This document shows, in pieces, positions 28,797-38,905 of a stretch of DNA of 64,000 nucleotides. Position numbers and translations under genes: made by a program. Location: contig CAUYUJ010003003.1 in NCBI GenBank assembly GCA_963575745.1, positions 140,001-204,000 on the forward strand, written 5' to 3'. The notes below the pieces were generated by a model. The model had not been told where the DNA came from and made no database searches. It saw only the letters and a list, made by a program, of their open reading frames with translations. Numbering within the stretch: position 1 is the first letter of the stretch; the number at the start of each line of letters is the position of its first letter. Source of the stretch: Prorocentrum cordatum (taxonomy: Eukaryota; Sar; Dinophyceae; Prorocentrales; Prorocentraceae).

Positions 28797-28921
28797 CTTG
28801 CGCGCGAGAGCTTCGGGCATGCCGAGGTCCGAGGTGGCTCCGGCGAGACGACGAATCTCCCCCTCGATGTCCTGGGTGTCCTCCTCCTTCAGGGCCACAC
28901 ACGCTTCGGGGTCGAAGCGCT
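28797..28921 (-). CDS. Unrecognised candidate exon
   Basis: After a strong acceptor-like GTGTGCGCCAG the minus strand reads RFDPEACVALKEEDTQDIEG then EIRRLAGATSDLGMPEALAR and meets a GC donor-like CGCAAG|GCGCC. The segment is non-repetitive and amphipathic-helical. It lies about 490 bases downstream of carboxypeptidase exon E on the same strand, so it may encode part of the linker after the catalytic Glu. No family is recognised. Confidence 0.35.
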
Positions 28922-29408
28922 CTGGCGCACACGTGTTTGGAGATCTGCGTGCTGGTTCCCTTCTGGCACCACGCCGTGACTCCCGCTTTCGCGGGCTGTG
29001 AACTTTCTGCGTCTCGCGCTCGTGCTGACACCAAAACGGAGCATCGAACCTATCATGACCTTCTATACTTGACAGGAGTGCCGGCATAATGGCGTAAACC
29101 TCTTGAGCCACTCACTGCAATAGGGCGCACGCTATCATTGATTAAAAATCGGTCGATCTGGCGCGTGGGCTTTAGATACACGGCTCAAAGGAGATGACCC
29201 GCAAAACATGGCGGTAATGCCGCCCGATTTGACGACGGAGCTCGCCGCTTCTGCACGGAACGCGGAATCGTCGCTAACCCACGCGCCTTGCATCATGTCT
29301 GTGCTCCCGCGATGCGAGGCCCTGCTTACCGCCCTCATCTCCACTCCGCCCCGCTCGTCCTCACCGCCCTCCTTCTCGCTACCTCTTGGGGGAGGCGAAT
29401 GGGCGGAC

Positions 29409-29476
29409 TTCTCGTCGCCGAGCTCCAGGGTGACGTGCATCATCCCGAGCTGCGAGTAGGACCAGTCCTGGAACCC
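29409..29476 (-). CDS. M14 carboxypeptidase exon E: catalytic Glu
   Basis: The exon reads GFQDWSYSQLGMMHVTLELG followed by DEK. It corresponds to the GGMQDWNYxxxxxxEITLELxxxK segment of M14B carboxypeptidases; the Glu in TLEL is the catalytic base that activates the zinc-bound water. The acceptor is CGCCAG|GGG and a GT donor can be read after GACGAGAA. The phase-0 join to exon D (codon GGG to codon GGG) restores the family's Gly-Gly before (M/F)QDW exactly. Upstream sequence in the same frame is MITE-derived. A MITE (M2) lies 95 bp upstream on the minus strand. Confidence 0.8.
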
Positions 29477-29570
29477 CTGGCGGACGCGGCGGGGGCCAGA
29501 GCGGCGAGGGAGCGCGGGAGCGAGGGAGGGGGCATGCGGAGAGTGATGGAATGCGGGGAGTGAAGATATA

Positions 29571-29813
29571 ATGGGCCCTGGAAACGACAAGGCCGTTTTT
29601 TTACTGGTTCCGTTTTGCCGTTTGGTTGCCGGTTCCGACGCCGCTTTTGTTACGGCTCCGTCGCAGTTTTTTGACCGGTTCCAGCTCCGGTGCCAATCCT
29701 GGAGCCATTTTTCTGCCGTTTCCGGTGGCCGTCTTTTTGCCGCTTCCATTTCCAAGGAACACTTTTTGGGAAACGGTGAAAAAACGGCCCTGCCGTTTCC
29801 GAAGCCCACAAAG
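29571..29813 (-). mobile_element. MITE family M2, copy 2 (inverse orientation)
   Basis: TGGGCCCTGGAAACGACAAG on the left and CCTGCCGTTTCCGAAGCCCA on the right. Confidence 0.85.
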
Positions 29814-29829
29814 CTCTAGGGCCATGTCT

Positions 29830-30460
29830 TTGTTATTCGAGCATTCTCGCGTCCGAAAATGCTTCTGTTATTCAAACATTCTCTCGCGTCCTACATATTC
29901 CGTGGTAAGCTGCCAGGATTGCTGGGACAGACGGTCCTTGCCCCAAAGAGTGAGGGGGGAAATGGGGAGACGTGGGGGGAGTGAAGCGAGGGAGCGACTG
30001 AAGGAAGGACGGATGGGAAGGAGAAGGGAGGGACGGGCGGAGAAGAGAGGGCTGAGGTGCAGGGGGGCTGGGCGGGGGAGAGGGGGGGAGAGAAGGGGAG
30101 AGAAAGGCGGGGAGGAGGAGCAGCGTGAGGATGGTGAGAGGAAGGACGAGGAAGTACATAGACGAAACGGCGAGGTGGAGGAGAGAGCGGGGGAGCAGCG
30201 ATGCGAGGGGAAAAGGATGTCTCCGGAGCTCCCCGGGAGTCAAAAAAGACTCGATCCTCGAATGTCGGTGTCCGTGGGACTCCCCAGAACTCCCAAGAGG
30301 GCATGCGCCAGCTAACAGCCTCGATCCTCGAACCTCGAAGATGAGATGCGAACGAGGGGGGACGGAGCAAGTGTCGGCTACGCAGCCGCCACCACATGTG
30401 ACCGTGCATCTATTGTGCTGTCCACTAACTTGAACCAGCGCAATACCCAGACCCCTGGCG
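29830..30460. other. Purine-rich stretch, no gene
   Basis: 29960-30120 is G/A-rich with GGGGAGAG-like units; the rest is ordinary sequence. Frames of up to 229 residues are low-complexity. Confidence 0.4.
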
Positions 30461-30702
30461 CTGTTTTTTACACAGCGCGGACCCCCCCGAGCTCTGGACC
30501 CCGTCGGACCCGCATCTCGACGCCGGACTGTCTCGTGGACGCTCCCGGGGCCCGGTGGAGGCCCGCAGAAACAGAACCTCGCCACTGACAGACTGTCGTG
30601 CTCTTCGCGACGCGACAGGGGTCTGTGCGCATTCACTTCGCTCGTGCCTGCGCGAGATCTCGACGCCCCCACCGGCTCGCCGACCCTCGCCGACAGTCTC
30701 GG

Positions 30703-30832
30703 GACCCTCCTCCTCCTCCTCCTCCTCCTCCTCCTCCGCCTCCTCCTCCTCCTCCTCCGCCTCCTCCTCCTCCTCCTCCTCCTCCTCCGCCTCCTCCTCC
30801 TCCTCCTCCTCCTCCTCCTCCTCCTCCTCCGC
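30703..30832. repeat. (TCC)n tract
   Basis: About 40 triplets with GCC interruptions. Confidence 0.95.
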
Positions 30833-30835
30833 CCA

Positions 30836-30965
30836 AGAATAAGACGAAACCAGGATCGGGACACGATCGGATCGGGATGCATCAGGGATCTCTGAGAACC
30901 GGCGGCTCTGGAGGATGCACGGGACGCCGCGGCCGTTCCCGAGCGTTCCGGAACGCCCAGGGCCG
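30836..30965. mobile_element. MITE family M5, partial inverse copy
   Basis: ATCGGGACACGATCGGATCG, TCTCTGAGAACCGGCGG and GCGTTCCGGAACGC match the inverse of 6312-6480. Confidence 0.7.
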
Positions 30966-31539
30966 GTTTCTCCCGATGCCAGCTGGGCCTGCCCGACCTC
31001 CGACAGCAAGTAGGAGGCACGCAGGAGCACGAGGGGGCCCCAGGCATCTTCCAGGAGGCACCCGCAACACTGGCTTGGCAGCCGAAGAGGTCCAGAGCCT
31101 CCACCTGGGCGCCCCCAGCAGCTTCGAGGAGGCACCCAAGAGGAGACTCCAGGCGGCACGCGGCAGGGAACACGAAATGAGGGCCTCACGCGCTTGCCAC
31201 CATGACCTGCCTCAAACACTGTTTTGCGCCCCACACGGTCCCGCTCGCCCCCAAGGCCGGCTGGCCATACCCACCTCCCACGATCGCTCAAACCCGCCGC
31301 AGAGCCAGAGCACCAGAACAGCCCCGGAGCGGCGCCCGAGACAGCGCCCGAGCTCTCGAACCAGAGCCAAGCGAACCTGTGGGCGCACAAGGGGAGGGAA
31401 TAGAAGCGGAGGGAGGAATACTGGTACCTATACGAACATCCTCCAAATGATATGGAGGTTCGGGGGGGAGTCGGAACCATCGTCTCATTCAATCGACCTC
31501 ACGTTGATCAAACTTCGACCTCGCAACAGTTTTCGCTAT

Positions 31540-31795
31540 CTATATCACAATCGATCGATCGACCGATCGATCTCACAACGGATCCCACCATCGACAACAC
31601 AATCGATCCCACTATCGATCTCATAATCGATTTGACAATCGAACTCACGACCGATCTTTAAATAATTCTCACTTCGATCTCATAATCGATCTCACCATCG
31701 ATCTCACTGCCGGTCTCAAAACCGATCTCACAATCGGTCTCACAATCGATCTCAGTATCCATCTCGCTGCCGATCCCACCCTGGATCTCAGAGAG
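31540..31795. repeat. Tandem repeat of ATCGATCTCAC-type units
   Basis: 12-16-bp units built on GATCTCAC and AATCGATC. Similar units resume at 32905-32960, outside the other end of the next element. Confidence 0.8.
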
Positions 31796-32895
31796 AGCGT
31801 GATCCACCGCCGCTTTACTGCGGAAAATTGCCGACCTTTTCCTCCGGAATCTGGGGGTCGCCCCCCCCCCTCTCCGAAAATCTCCCCCCCCCTGCTGGAC
31901 CCCCCCCCCCCTCCCTCGGAAAAAAACCCTCCCCTAAACGCCCCCCCCCCCCCCCCCTCGAAAACCGGGAGGGGGTCACTACCGGTTCGAACCCCCCCCC
32001 GCCCCCCCCCCTCCGGATCCGGAAAACCGGGGGGGGTCACTACCGGTTCGACCCCCCCCCCCTCGAAAACCGGAGGGGGATCACTACCGGTTCGAACCCC
32101 TCCCCACCCCCCCACTCACCGCCAGCAAACGACTCCCGGTCCCTACCACCGTCCGCATCACATCCTCCACTGTTGTTCCCAGCACCACTGTCCTCACCAC
32201 CACTGTCCCCACTGTGTCCCCACCAGTGCCCCACCACTGTCGCACTGTCCCCACTGTCCCCACCACTGTTCCCACCACGGTTCCACGGCCCCAACCACTG
32301 CCCGACTATCCCCACTGTCCCCGCTGTCCCACAGACTCCGCCGCTGTCCCACTGAGCTGTCCCACTGTTCCCACCACTGTCCCCACTGTCCCCACCACTG
32401 TCCCCACTGTACCTCTGTCCCGTTGTCCCACTGCCGTCCTCGCCACCGCCTTCACCACTGTCCCCACCACCATTATACCCTCCACTGTCCCACTGTTTCC
32501 ACCTAATTCCCACTGTGCCCACACCACTGTCCCCACCACCACCGTCCCCACCACTGTCCACTGTCTCCCCTGTTCCCACCATTGTCCCCACCACTACTGT
32601 CCCCACCACTGTCCCACTGTCCCACTGTCCCCACCACTGTCCCGCTGTCCCCTCGCCACTGTCCCCACCAACACCGTCCCCACCACTGTCCACATCCCCA
32701 CTCGGTTTTCGAGAGGTGGGGGGTGTTCGAACCGGTAGTGACCCCCCCCTTTTCATGATGAACTAGGGGGGGGGGAGGGGTTCGAACCGGTAGTGACACC
32801 CCCCGGTTTTCGGGAGGGGGGGGGGAGGGGTTCGAACCGGTAGTGACCCCCCCCCCGGTTTTCCGCCAGCAGCGGTAGAACACGCTCTTTCGGAT
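31794..32895. mobile_element. ~1.1-kb inverted-repeat element with minisatellite core
   Basis: Outer ends GAGCGTGATCCACCGCCGCT and, inverse on the right, GAGCGTGTTCTACCGCTGCT are paired. Inside each end are two or three copies of GGTCACTACCGGTTCGAACC separated by C-runs, in opposite orientations left (31957-32105) and right (32715-32855). The centre is a 12-15-bp minisatellite. No open frame encodes a known protein. Confidence 0.7.
32140..32700. repeat. CCCCACCACTGTC minisatellite
   Basis: About 40 units of 12-15 bp, core CCCACCACTGTCC. Confidence 0.9.
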
Positions 32896-33025
32896 CTCAA
32901 GAGCGACCCAATGATCGATCTCACAACAGCTCTCACGATCGATCTTACAGCAAATCTCACTACCGACATGACAAAAGCTCCCACTATCATGGTGGGCTGG
33001 TTTCCCACCACCATCACCACAAGTT

Positions 33026-33240
33026 GGAGGGGGGGAGGAGGAGGAGGAGGAGGAGGAGGAGGAGGAGGAGGAGGAGGAGGAGGAGGAGGAGAGGAGGAGG
33101 AGGAGGAGGAGGAGGAGGAGGAGGAGGAAGGAGGAGGAGGAGGAGGAGGGGGAGGGAGGAGGGGAAGGGAGGAGGGGGAGGGAGGAGGAGGAGGAGGAGG
33201 AGGAGGAGGAGGAGGAGGAGGAAGAGGAGGGGGAGGAGGA
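33026..33240. repeat. (GGA)n polypurine tract
   Basis: About 215 bp purine run; no interruption longer than one base. Confidence 0.95.
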
Positions 33241-33479
33241 CTGCCCCTCCAGCTGATGGCGGCGGTGGTGGAGCACAGGCCCATCACATCAGCGTCGCCC
33301 AGCTCCGCGCCGCGCGCCCCCGGGTTGTGCGGGCCACGCGCGCTCCTCTCTTCCTCGCCCTCGTGCCGCCGCCCGGGAGGAGGGCGCCTTTTGTCCCCCG
33401 CGCCCTCGCGCCCGATGCCGCGATGCCGCGCCAGCGCGGTCACCGTCGCGCCCCCCTCGGGTGACCTATCTCGGTAGTC

Positions 33480-33660
33480 GAAGCCAATATGGCGCCAATC
33501 TGGCAGGCCCAAGATAATCTGGCAAACGGGGGCAATCTGGCGAGGGAGCCAACGCGAATCCGGTCTGGCGAATAACCCAAATCCTCCAGTTTGGCCAGGC
33601 CAGATTGGCCCTTGGGGCCCGGTCCAATCTGCCAGTCTGGCCTTCGACTACCCAGCCTAT
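33480..33660. repeat. Degenerate repeats of CCAATCTGGC(A/G)
   Basis: AATCTGGCAGGCCC, AATCTGGCAAACGG, AATCTGGCGAGGGA and their inverse CCAGATTGGCC and CCAGTCTGGCC give a loosely palindromic block. Confidence 0.5.
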
Positions 33661-33904
33661 CCTGTGACGCACAAGGACACACGAATAGAGGAAAGAGAGC
33701 TGTGCACAGAGACACCGAACATCCTAAGGCTCGACAGTGGAGGCAGCGAGACTGACTGTGGCTCACTGTGCGTGCTTGGGCCGCCAGGGGCCCACGGAAA
33801 TCTCTGGAGGTCTCAAGGTGCCGCCTGCGGTGCACCTCCGGGAGACAGGCACAGGCAGCCACATCCACAACTTCTGGCTTCCTGCCCTGGGCAGTGAACA
33901 CTAG

Positions 33905-34012
33905 AGGAAGGAGAACTGTGCACATACACCGATTCTGGCCAGGCCCATCCTGGGCCCAGGATCGGTGCATACTCCCGCTACCTTGGCCAGAAAGGTATAT
34001 GCACTATGGGGC
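33905..34012. mobile_element. M6 hairpin element, left arm only
   Basis: TGTGCACATACACCGATTCT and GGCCCATCCTGGGCCCAGGA match the left arm of the full element at 37298; the right arm is missing. Confidence 0.7.
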
Positions 34013-34142
34013 CACGAAACGTGGGAGGGGTGTGCCGAAATGGGGGTGGAACCGCATGCGGACCCCGCCACTGGGGCCTTCGGTGGGGCTCCCTATGGGG
34101 CCACGAAGCGGCTCTCCAAAGCGGCTTCCTATGCACTACGCC

Positions 34143-34352
34143 ACAACGACGATGATGGTGAGGATGAGGATGACGACGACGATGACGATGACGATGACGA
34201 TGATGATGCTGATGATGGTGATGAGATGATGACGGTGACGATGATGATTACGATGAGGATGGTGATGATGACGATGATGATTATGATGGCGGCCATGATG
34301 TTGATGCTGATGAAGATGATGATGATAAGGATGATGCTGATGATGAGAGGTG
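34143..34352. repeat. (GAT/GAC)n repeat
   Basis: About 70 GAT, GAC and related triplets; poly-Asp, Met and His frames are artefacts. Confidence 0.95.
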
Positions 34353-34435
34353 GGGGGAGGGGGCAGCAGGAGGAGGAGGAACGCGGGGTGCTGTCTCTTC
34401 AAAACGAGGACCCAACACTACAGGATGGTTGGGAA

Positions 34436-34592
34436 CAACAGCAGCATTGTTGGGACATGAACGCGATGTGTTAAAACATGACAGTCTCGGCCAGAAATGT
34501 TCCGAGATCATGTCGTGCAGACCACACAAAGGTTCTCAGAACATGCTCTGGTGGAACTATAGGTGAGCCAGGACGCCTCGCCAGGAAGCTGC
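34436..34592. repeat. Dispersed repeat R1, copy 3 (left-truncated)
   Basis: GCGATGTGTTAAAACATGAC centre and GTGAGCCAGGACGCCTCGCC end. Confidence 0.8.
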
Positions 34593-34645
34593 AAGATCTG
34601 GCGCTCTGGCCGACACACGTTTGCATCGACCCCCGCGCCTTTGCG

Positions 34646-34795
34646 TCAGGTCGGGCACGTCCCCCTACAGGTGGATTCTGCAAGAAGAAATTCAAAACAT
34701 GCCCCAAAACTATTCAAACATGTTCACAAGATCGTCCCCCGACTATTTTTCAACTATTTCTGAATATCCCTCCTGTAAAAAAAACGCCCGACTTA
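34646..34795. mobile_element. M1-family MITE, complete
   Basis: TCAGGTCGGGCACGTCCCCC on the left and ACGCCCGACTTAA on the right. Lies 98 bp downstream of carboxypeptidase exon D. Confidence 0.85.
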
Positions 34796-34892
34796 ACGCC
34801 CTGGCCGACACCCATCTGCATCGCCCCCCGCTCCTTGGCGCCCAGATCACCCGCAAGGGGGGGGGGCATTCGGCGGATCGGGGGGTGCCCGC

Positions 34893-34943
34893 CCCGTACA
34901 TGGCGAAGTACTCCGCGCCGTTCGTGATGCCGCCGCGGAACAC
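34893..34943 (-). CDS. M14 carboxypeptidase exon D: substrate Tyr loop (51-nt micro-exon)
   Basis: Seventeen residues VFRGGITNGAEYFAMYG match the (E/V)FxGGITNGAxWYxxxG segment of M14B carboxypeptidases, which carries the Tyr that caps the substrate pocket. The acceptor is GCCGGAG|GTG. The donor is GC (GGG|GCGGGC), a class known to be common in dinoflagellates. It joins exon E in phase 0. It is enclosed by MITEs: M7 begins 41 bp upstream and M1 ends 98 bp downstream. The segment expected just before it, about 20 residues with a YAxxxPxM pattern, was not found. Confidence 0.8.
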
Positions 34944-34983
34944 CTCCGGCGGCCAAGGGGGCAGCAGCGATTCTGACCCCGTA

Positions 34984-35120
34984 CCAAACCACCCCGACCC
35001 AACCCGAAGACCCAAATTCGCCCGAATTTCGGGTTAGAGGGGGTACGGGCTTCATGAGCCCTCGCCCACTGGAAGTGGAAGGCAAATCGGGGCCTTCGGG
35101 TTGGGTTGGGGTGGTCCGGT
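34984..35120. mobile_element. MITE family M7, copy 3
   Basis: CCACCCCGACCCAACCCGAA on the left and TTCGGGTTGGGTTGGGGTGG on the right. Confidence 0.85.
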
Positions 35121-35454
35121 GGGCGTTGAGATTCGTAATCAAGAAAAGCGGAGGGCGAAAGAGCTGGCTCGCTCTCGCCCCTTCGGTTCCGTGTTCACTC
35201 GATCTTACTCTCGCTGATCTTGGGGGGGGCGGACTACTTCTGTGCACCCCCTTCGGCGTACTAGCTCTAGGAGCCACACGCGAAGGCGGGTGCAACCGCG
35301 TTGATGCCTACGCGGGGGCCTGGCCGGAGGAGTACGAGCGAGGAGGAGGAGGGACCAATGCAAACCCAAGACTCACCCACGATGTTGGAATGCACCCTCT
35401 CCACGCTCCCTCTTCACAGGCCCCTACAACTATTCATTTCCACTCGGGGTAGTG

Positions 35455-35800
35455 CCACGATGGCGAATGTACGCGGCACGACGGCGAGAGCGACAGTTTG
35501 AAAAAAACACCCTCAATCCGAGAAGTCCTTGCAAATGTTCAAACACATGCGCGCGACGCAAAACGAACGAATACGAACGAACGAAGTACAAGCAAATGTT
35601 CAAACGAAAACCACATTTTGACAACGAGCCGCCATCAATCCGTAAAGCTCTTACAATTGTGGTAAGACGAATGTGCGAGGCACGAAGGCGAGAGACACAT
35701 TTGGAAAACCACCTGTGCGCTGTCCGTGAAGCCCTCACAACGTTTAAAACATGTGCACGGCGCTACATCGAGAGCGACATGTTGAAGCGACCCACCCTCC
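35455..35800. repeat. ~85-bp tandem repeat, block 1
   Basis: Units carry GAATGTGCGAGGCACGAAGG, CGAGAGACACATTTGGAAAA and CCGTAAAGCTCTTACAATTG. Block 2 is at 36320-36650. The 188-residue plus-strand frame across block 1 follows the repeat. Confidence 0.7.
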
Positions 35801-35899
35801 ATCTGGGTAGCTACTGCCAGCTCCTAAGCTTCGGGCTCATGAATTATAACAACTCAAGCGAAACGCCGGGCCCGCCCTTTCGACTGTCCTTGGGGTGCG

Positions 35900-36320
35900 A
35901 CAGGGAGGAGTTCCTCATAAGGAATAGGAATGGAAGACGAGGGGGAGAAGGGAGGAGGAAGAACTCTGCCCTCTGGCGAATGGCCGATCCTGCTCCCTCG
36001 CCTCCGCACCCACCGTAGGAGAAAGAAGAGGAGGAAGAGGACCAGTGTAAACCCAAGAGTCATCAGAGATGTTGGAATCAACCCTCCCTCCAAGCTCCCT
36101 CTTCCTAGACCCCTACAACGGTTCATTTCCATTGAGGGAACTGCCTCGTTGAAAGACAACCGTTTCAAGACCCTGAAGCATGCCAAAACATTGTTCTAGA
36201 GATTCCAACGCCACGGATCAACCTGACAGTTGCGTCTTAACGATCCTGAATCGTGCCAGACCACCACTCCTGAGACTTCAACGCCGCGAACCAACGTAAC
36301 TGATGTACCTGCATTATCCT
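35900..36320. other. Degenerate repeats, no gene
   Basis: Contains two copies of a segment ending CTCCCTCTTC...CCCCTACAAC...ATTTCCA (about 35375-35450 and 36060-36135), pointing to a local duplication. No coding motif. Confidence 0.4.
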
Positions 36321-36650
36321 GAATCCTTCCGAATGTGAGAGGCGCTGAAGCGCGAGCCGCATTTTGAAAACAGGTCGCCCTCAATCCGTGAAGTTCTTGC
36401 AACGTTTGACAAGGAATGTGGGCGTCGCTTAGGCGAGAACCACATGTTGAAAACGGGACGCCCTCAATCCGTGAATCTTTTGCAGAATTTTAAACCGAAT
36501 GTGCGCGGAACGAAAGCGAGAGCCACATTTTGGAAACGAGCCGCCCTCAATCCGTAAAGCTCTTGTAAGTGTGGTAAGACGAATGTGCGAGGCGCGAAGG
36601 CGAGAGCCGCATTTTGAAAACAACTCGCCCTCCATCTGTGAAACTGTTGC
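36320..36650. repeat. ~85-bp tandem repeat, block 2
   Basis: Same unit as at 35455-35800; about four copies. Confidence 0.7.
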
Positions 36651-36779
36651 CAATGGTTGAGCTTCAGGGTCTTACCTGGAGAGGAATACTCAATTGAAAC
36701 GCCCCGTCCACCCTACAAACTGGTCTCGGCGAGCGACGGGGAGAAGTTATTTGAAGGAATGGAGGAGACAGGAGAAGGA

Positions 36780-36985
36780 GTATCGGGGGGGGGGGGGCCG
36801 AAAGCGTAGGATAGCAAAGGGCATGGTAAAGAATTAACGTACGACGTACGTAGCTCGCTTTCCTGGAGACTCCTGGCGCCCGGGAGCGCCCATGTATGGA
36901 GGAATGGGCCCGGCGGCGGGGCAGAAACTGGCTTCATGCAGCAAATGTCGTACCACCCCTTTCCTTATCCTTCGTCCGGAACGAG
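36780..36985. mobile_element. MITE family M4, diverged copy
   Basis: GCGCCCATGTATGGAGGAAT, GGGCCC...GGGGC and GCTTCATGCAGCAAATGTCG follow the order of 61212-61406; the termini are degraded. Confidence 0.65.
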
Positions 36986-37117
36986 GGGAGGAGGAGGAGG
37001 AGGAGGAGGAGGAGGAGGAGGAGGAGGAGGAGGCGGCGGAGGAGGAGGAAGAGAGGAGGAGGAGGAGGAGGAGGAGGAGGAGGAAGGAAGAGGAGGAGGA
37101 CGAGGAGGAGGAGGTGA
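36982..37117. repeat. (GGA)n polypurine tract
   Basis: About 135 bp of GGA triplets. Confidence 0.95.
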
Positions 37118-37297
37118 ATGAGCATAGGGGGAAGGGGTCCTGAGGGAACCGGATCCTGGACCCCGGGGCTTGCCCCCGGGACGAGCTTGTCTTTCCGAGG
37201 CCTCTTTCGGACGGTCCCGGGGCCGGCGGAGGGCCCGGGAACGGCGGAAGACCTCAGGACCCGCTTCCCTCAGGACCCGTTGCCCCCGCGGCCAGAA

Positions 37298-37460
37298 GGA
37301 ACAGAACTATGCACATACACAGATTCTGGCCGGGCCCATCCTGGGCCCAGGATCGGTGCATACGCCCTTCCACCTTGGCCAGGAGGGAATATGCACCGAT
37401 CCTGGGTCAAGGATGGGCCTTGCCAGGATCGGTGCATGTGCATAGTTCTTTTCGCTCCCG
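37298..37460. mobile_element. M6 hairpin element, complete
   Basis: Left arm AACTATGCACATACACAGAT plus GCCCATCCTGGGCCCAGGAT and its inverse right arm TGCATGTGCATAGTTC fold over about 60 bp with a small loop around 37375. Copies at 33905, 43660 and 52585. Confidence 0.8.
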
Positions 37461-37507
37461 CGGCGATGGCAAGAGGAAGACCTCAGGACCCGTTTCCCTC
37501 AGGACCC

Positions 37508-37672
37508 GTTGCTCCTCCTCCTCCTCCTCCTCCTCCTCCTTCTCCTCTTCCTCCTCCTCCTCCTCCTCCTCCTCCTCCTCCTCCTCCTCCTCCTCCTCCT
37601 CCCCGTCCTCCTCTTCCTCCTCCTCCTCCTCCTCCTCCTCCTCCTCCTCCTCCTCCTCCTCCTCCTCCACGG
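37508..37672. repeat. (TCC)n tract
   Basis: About 165 bp, facing the (GGA)n tract at 36982 as an inverse pair around the M6 element. Confidence 0.95.
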
Positions 37673-37679
37673 CGATGGT

Positions 37680-38775
37680 AGGAGGAAGAGTGAGAGGACG
37701 TGGGCACCGGCGCGGGGCGAGGAGGGCACAGCGGGACGAGACTCCTGCCCTTGGGGCGCCCTGCGAGGGCCGGGAGGCGGGAGGCGCAGCGGCGGGCCGG
37801 CCGCGGGCAAGGTATCCCGGATGGCGCCCCTGGCCGGGATGGGGGAGCGCAGGCGGGAGAGGCGAGCAGAAAGGCCACCCCCGTGATGCGCACCCCGACG
37901 AGCGGAGACGGTCAGTAAGCGCACCCAGGGAAGGGATCGAACAGGGCGGGGCCGTTCGGCAAACGCCCAGGGCCCTGTCGCAAACGCCGATCGTCAGGGC
38001 AAGGTTGGTTCTTCCTCCCTTGAGAGAAGAGGGGCTCTCGTTGGGGACCTCCCTGGAGCCACTCGCTCCACTCGTGCGCCGAAGCTGCGTCGAAGCTGCG
38101 CCGAGCCGAGGAGGGGGCGAGGGCGGGAAGGGAGGAGAGGGCTGGAGCGGAGGAGCGGAGTGGATGCTGGGGGGAGCCCCCGATGGAGGAGGGCGAGGAG
38201 GAGGAGACTAGGAGGAGGACGACAACGACGAGGAGGAGGAGGAAGAGGAGCAGGGCGAGCAAAGTGGCCAAACGTACGACGGCAGAGGGAAACACAGCGA
38301 CGACATGATTACGACAACTCGGAGGTCTGCGCAGACCTCTTGGATCGGCGCCAGACCCCCCTCACCGGCGCGCGGAGCGCGCCAGGGGCAGCGCTGGAGG
38401 CGGACCCCTGTCGACGTTGGGATCTCTAGACACAGCGGACCCCTCGGCGACGTGGATGTTTATGTCGTGCGCCTTGGCCGCTCCACGGCGACGCACCTCG
38501 CCATGTGGGGGTTGAACTACTGTCCTTGCGTCCTTGGTGCCCTTGCAGAAGTTTTTAGTCTGACTAATATTATGCTGGCTGCAACGCCACCCAGTCTCGA
38601 CAAGCCGTATGCTTCAGCGAGGAGCCAATCCAACAAAAAAAACCTCCCTCGCGGCCGCTTCCGTCTGCCTTCCCCTCCTCCTGCCGCCAGCTCGTTCGCG
38701 CTGCCCGCTGCCCGGACCGCCCCGGCGCGCGTGCGGACCTGCCTCCGCCGCGCTGCGACGCAAAAGATAACACGT
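37680..38775. other. No recognisable gene
   Basis: GC-rich sequence with Arg/Gly/Pro-rich frames (up to 300 residues, mostly carried in from the TCC tract). No domain is seen. Confidence 0.4.
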
Positions 38776-38905
38776 CACGGAGGAGGAGGAGGAGGAGGAG
38801 GAGGAGGAGGAGGAGGAGGAGGAGGAGGAGGAGGAGGAGGAGGAGGAGGAGGAGGAGGAGGAGGGAGGGGGAGGAGGAGGAGGGGGAGGAGGAGGAGGAG
38901 GTCTT
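38775..38905. repeat. (GGA)n polypurine tract
   Basis: About 130 bp. Confidence 0.95.

Noticed and set aside
30598-31626. 342-residue plus-strand frame
   Set aside because: Poly-Pro from the TCC tract joined to MITE M5 and repeat-derived sequence.
35452-36018. 188-residue plus-strand frame rich in Arg and Lys
   Set aside because: It tracks the 85-bp tandem repeat; the sister block at 36320 does not preserve the frame.
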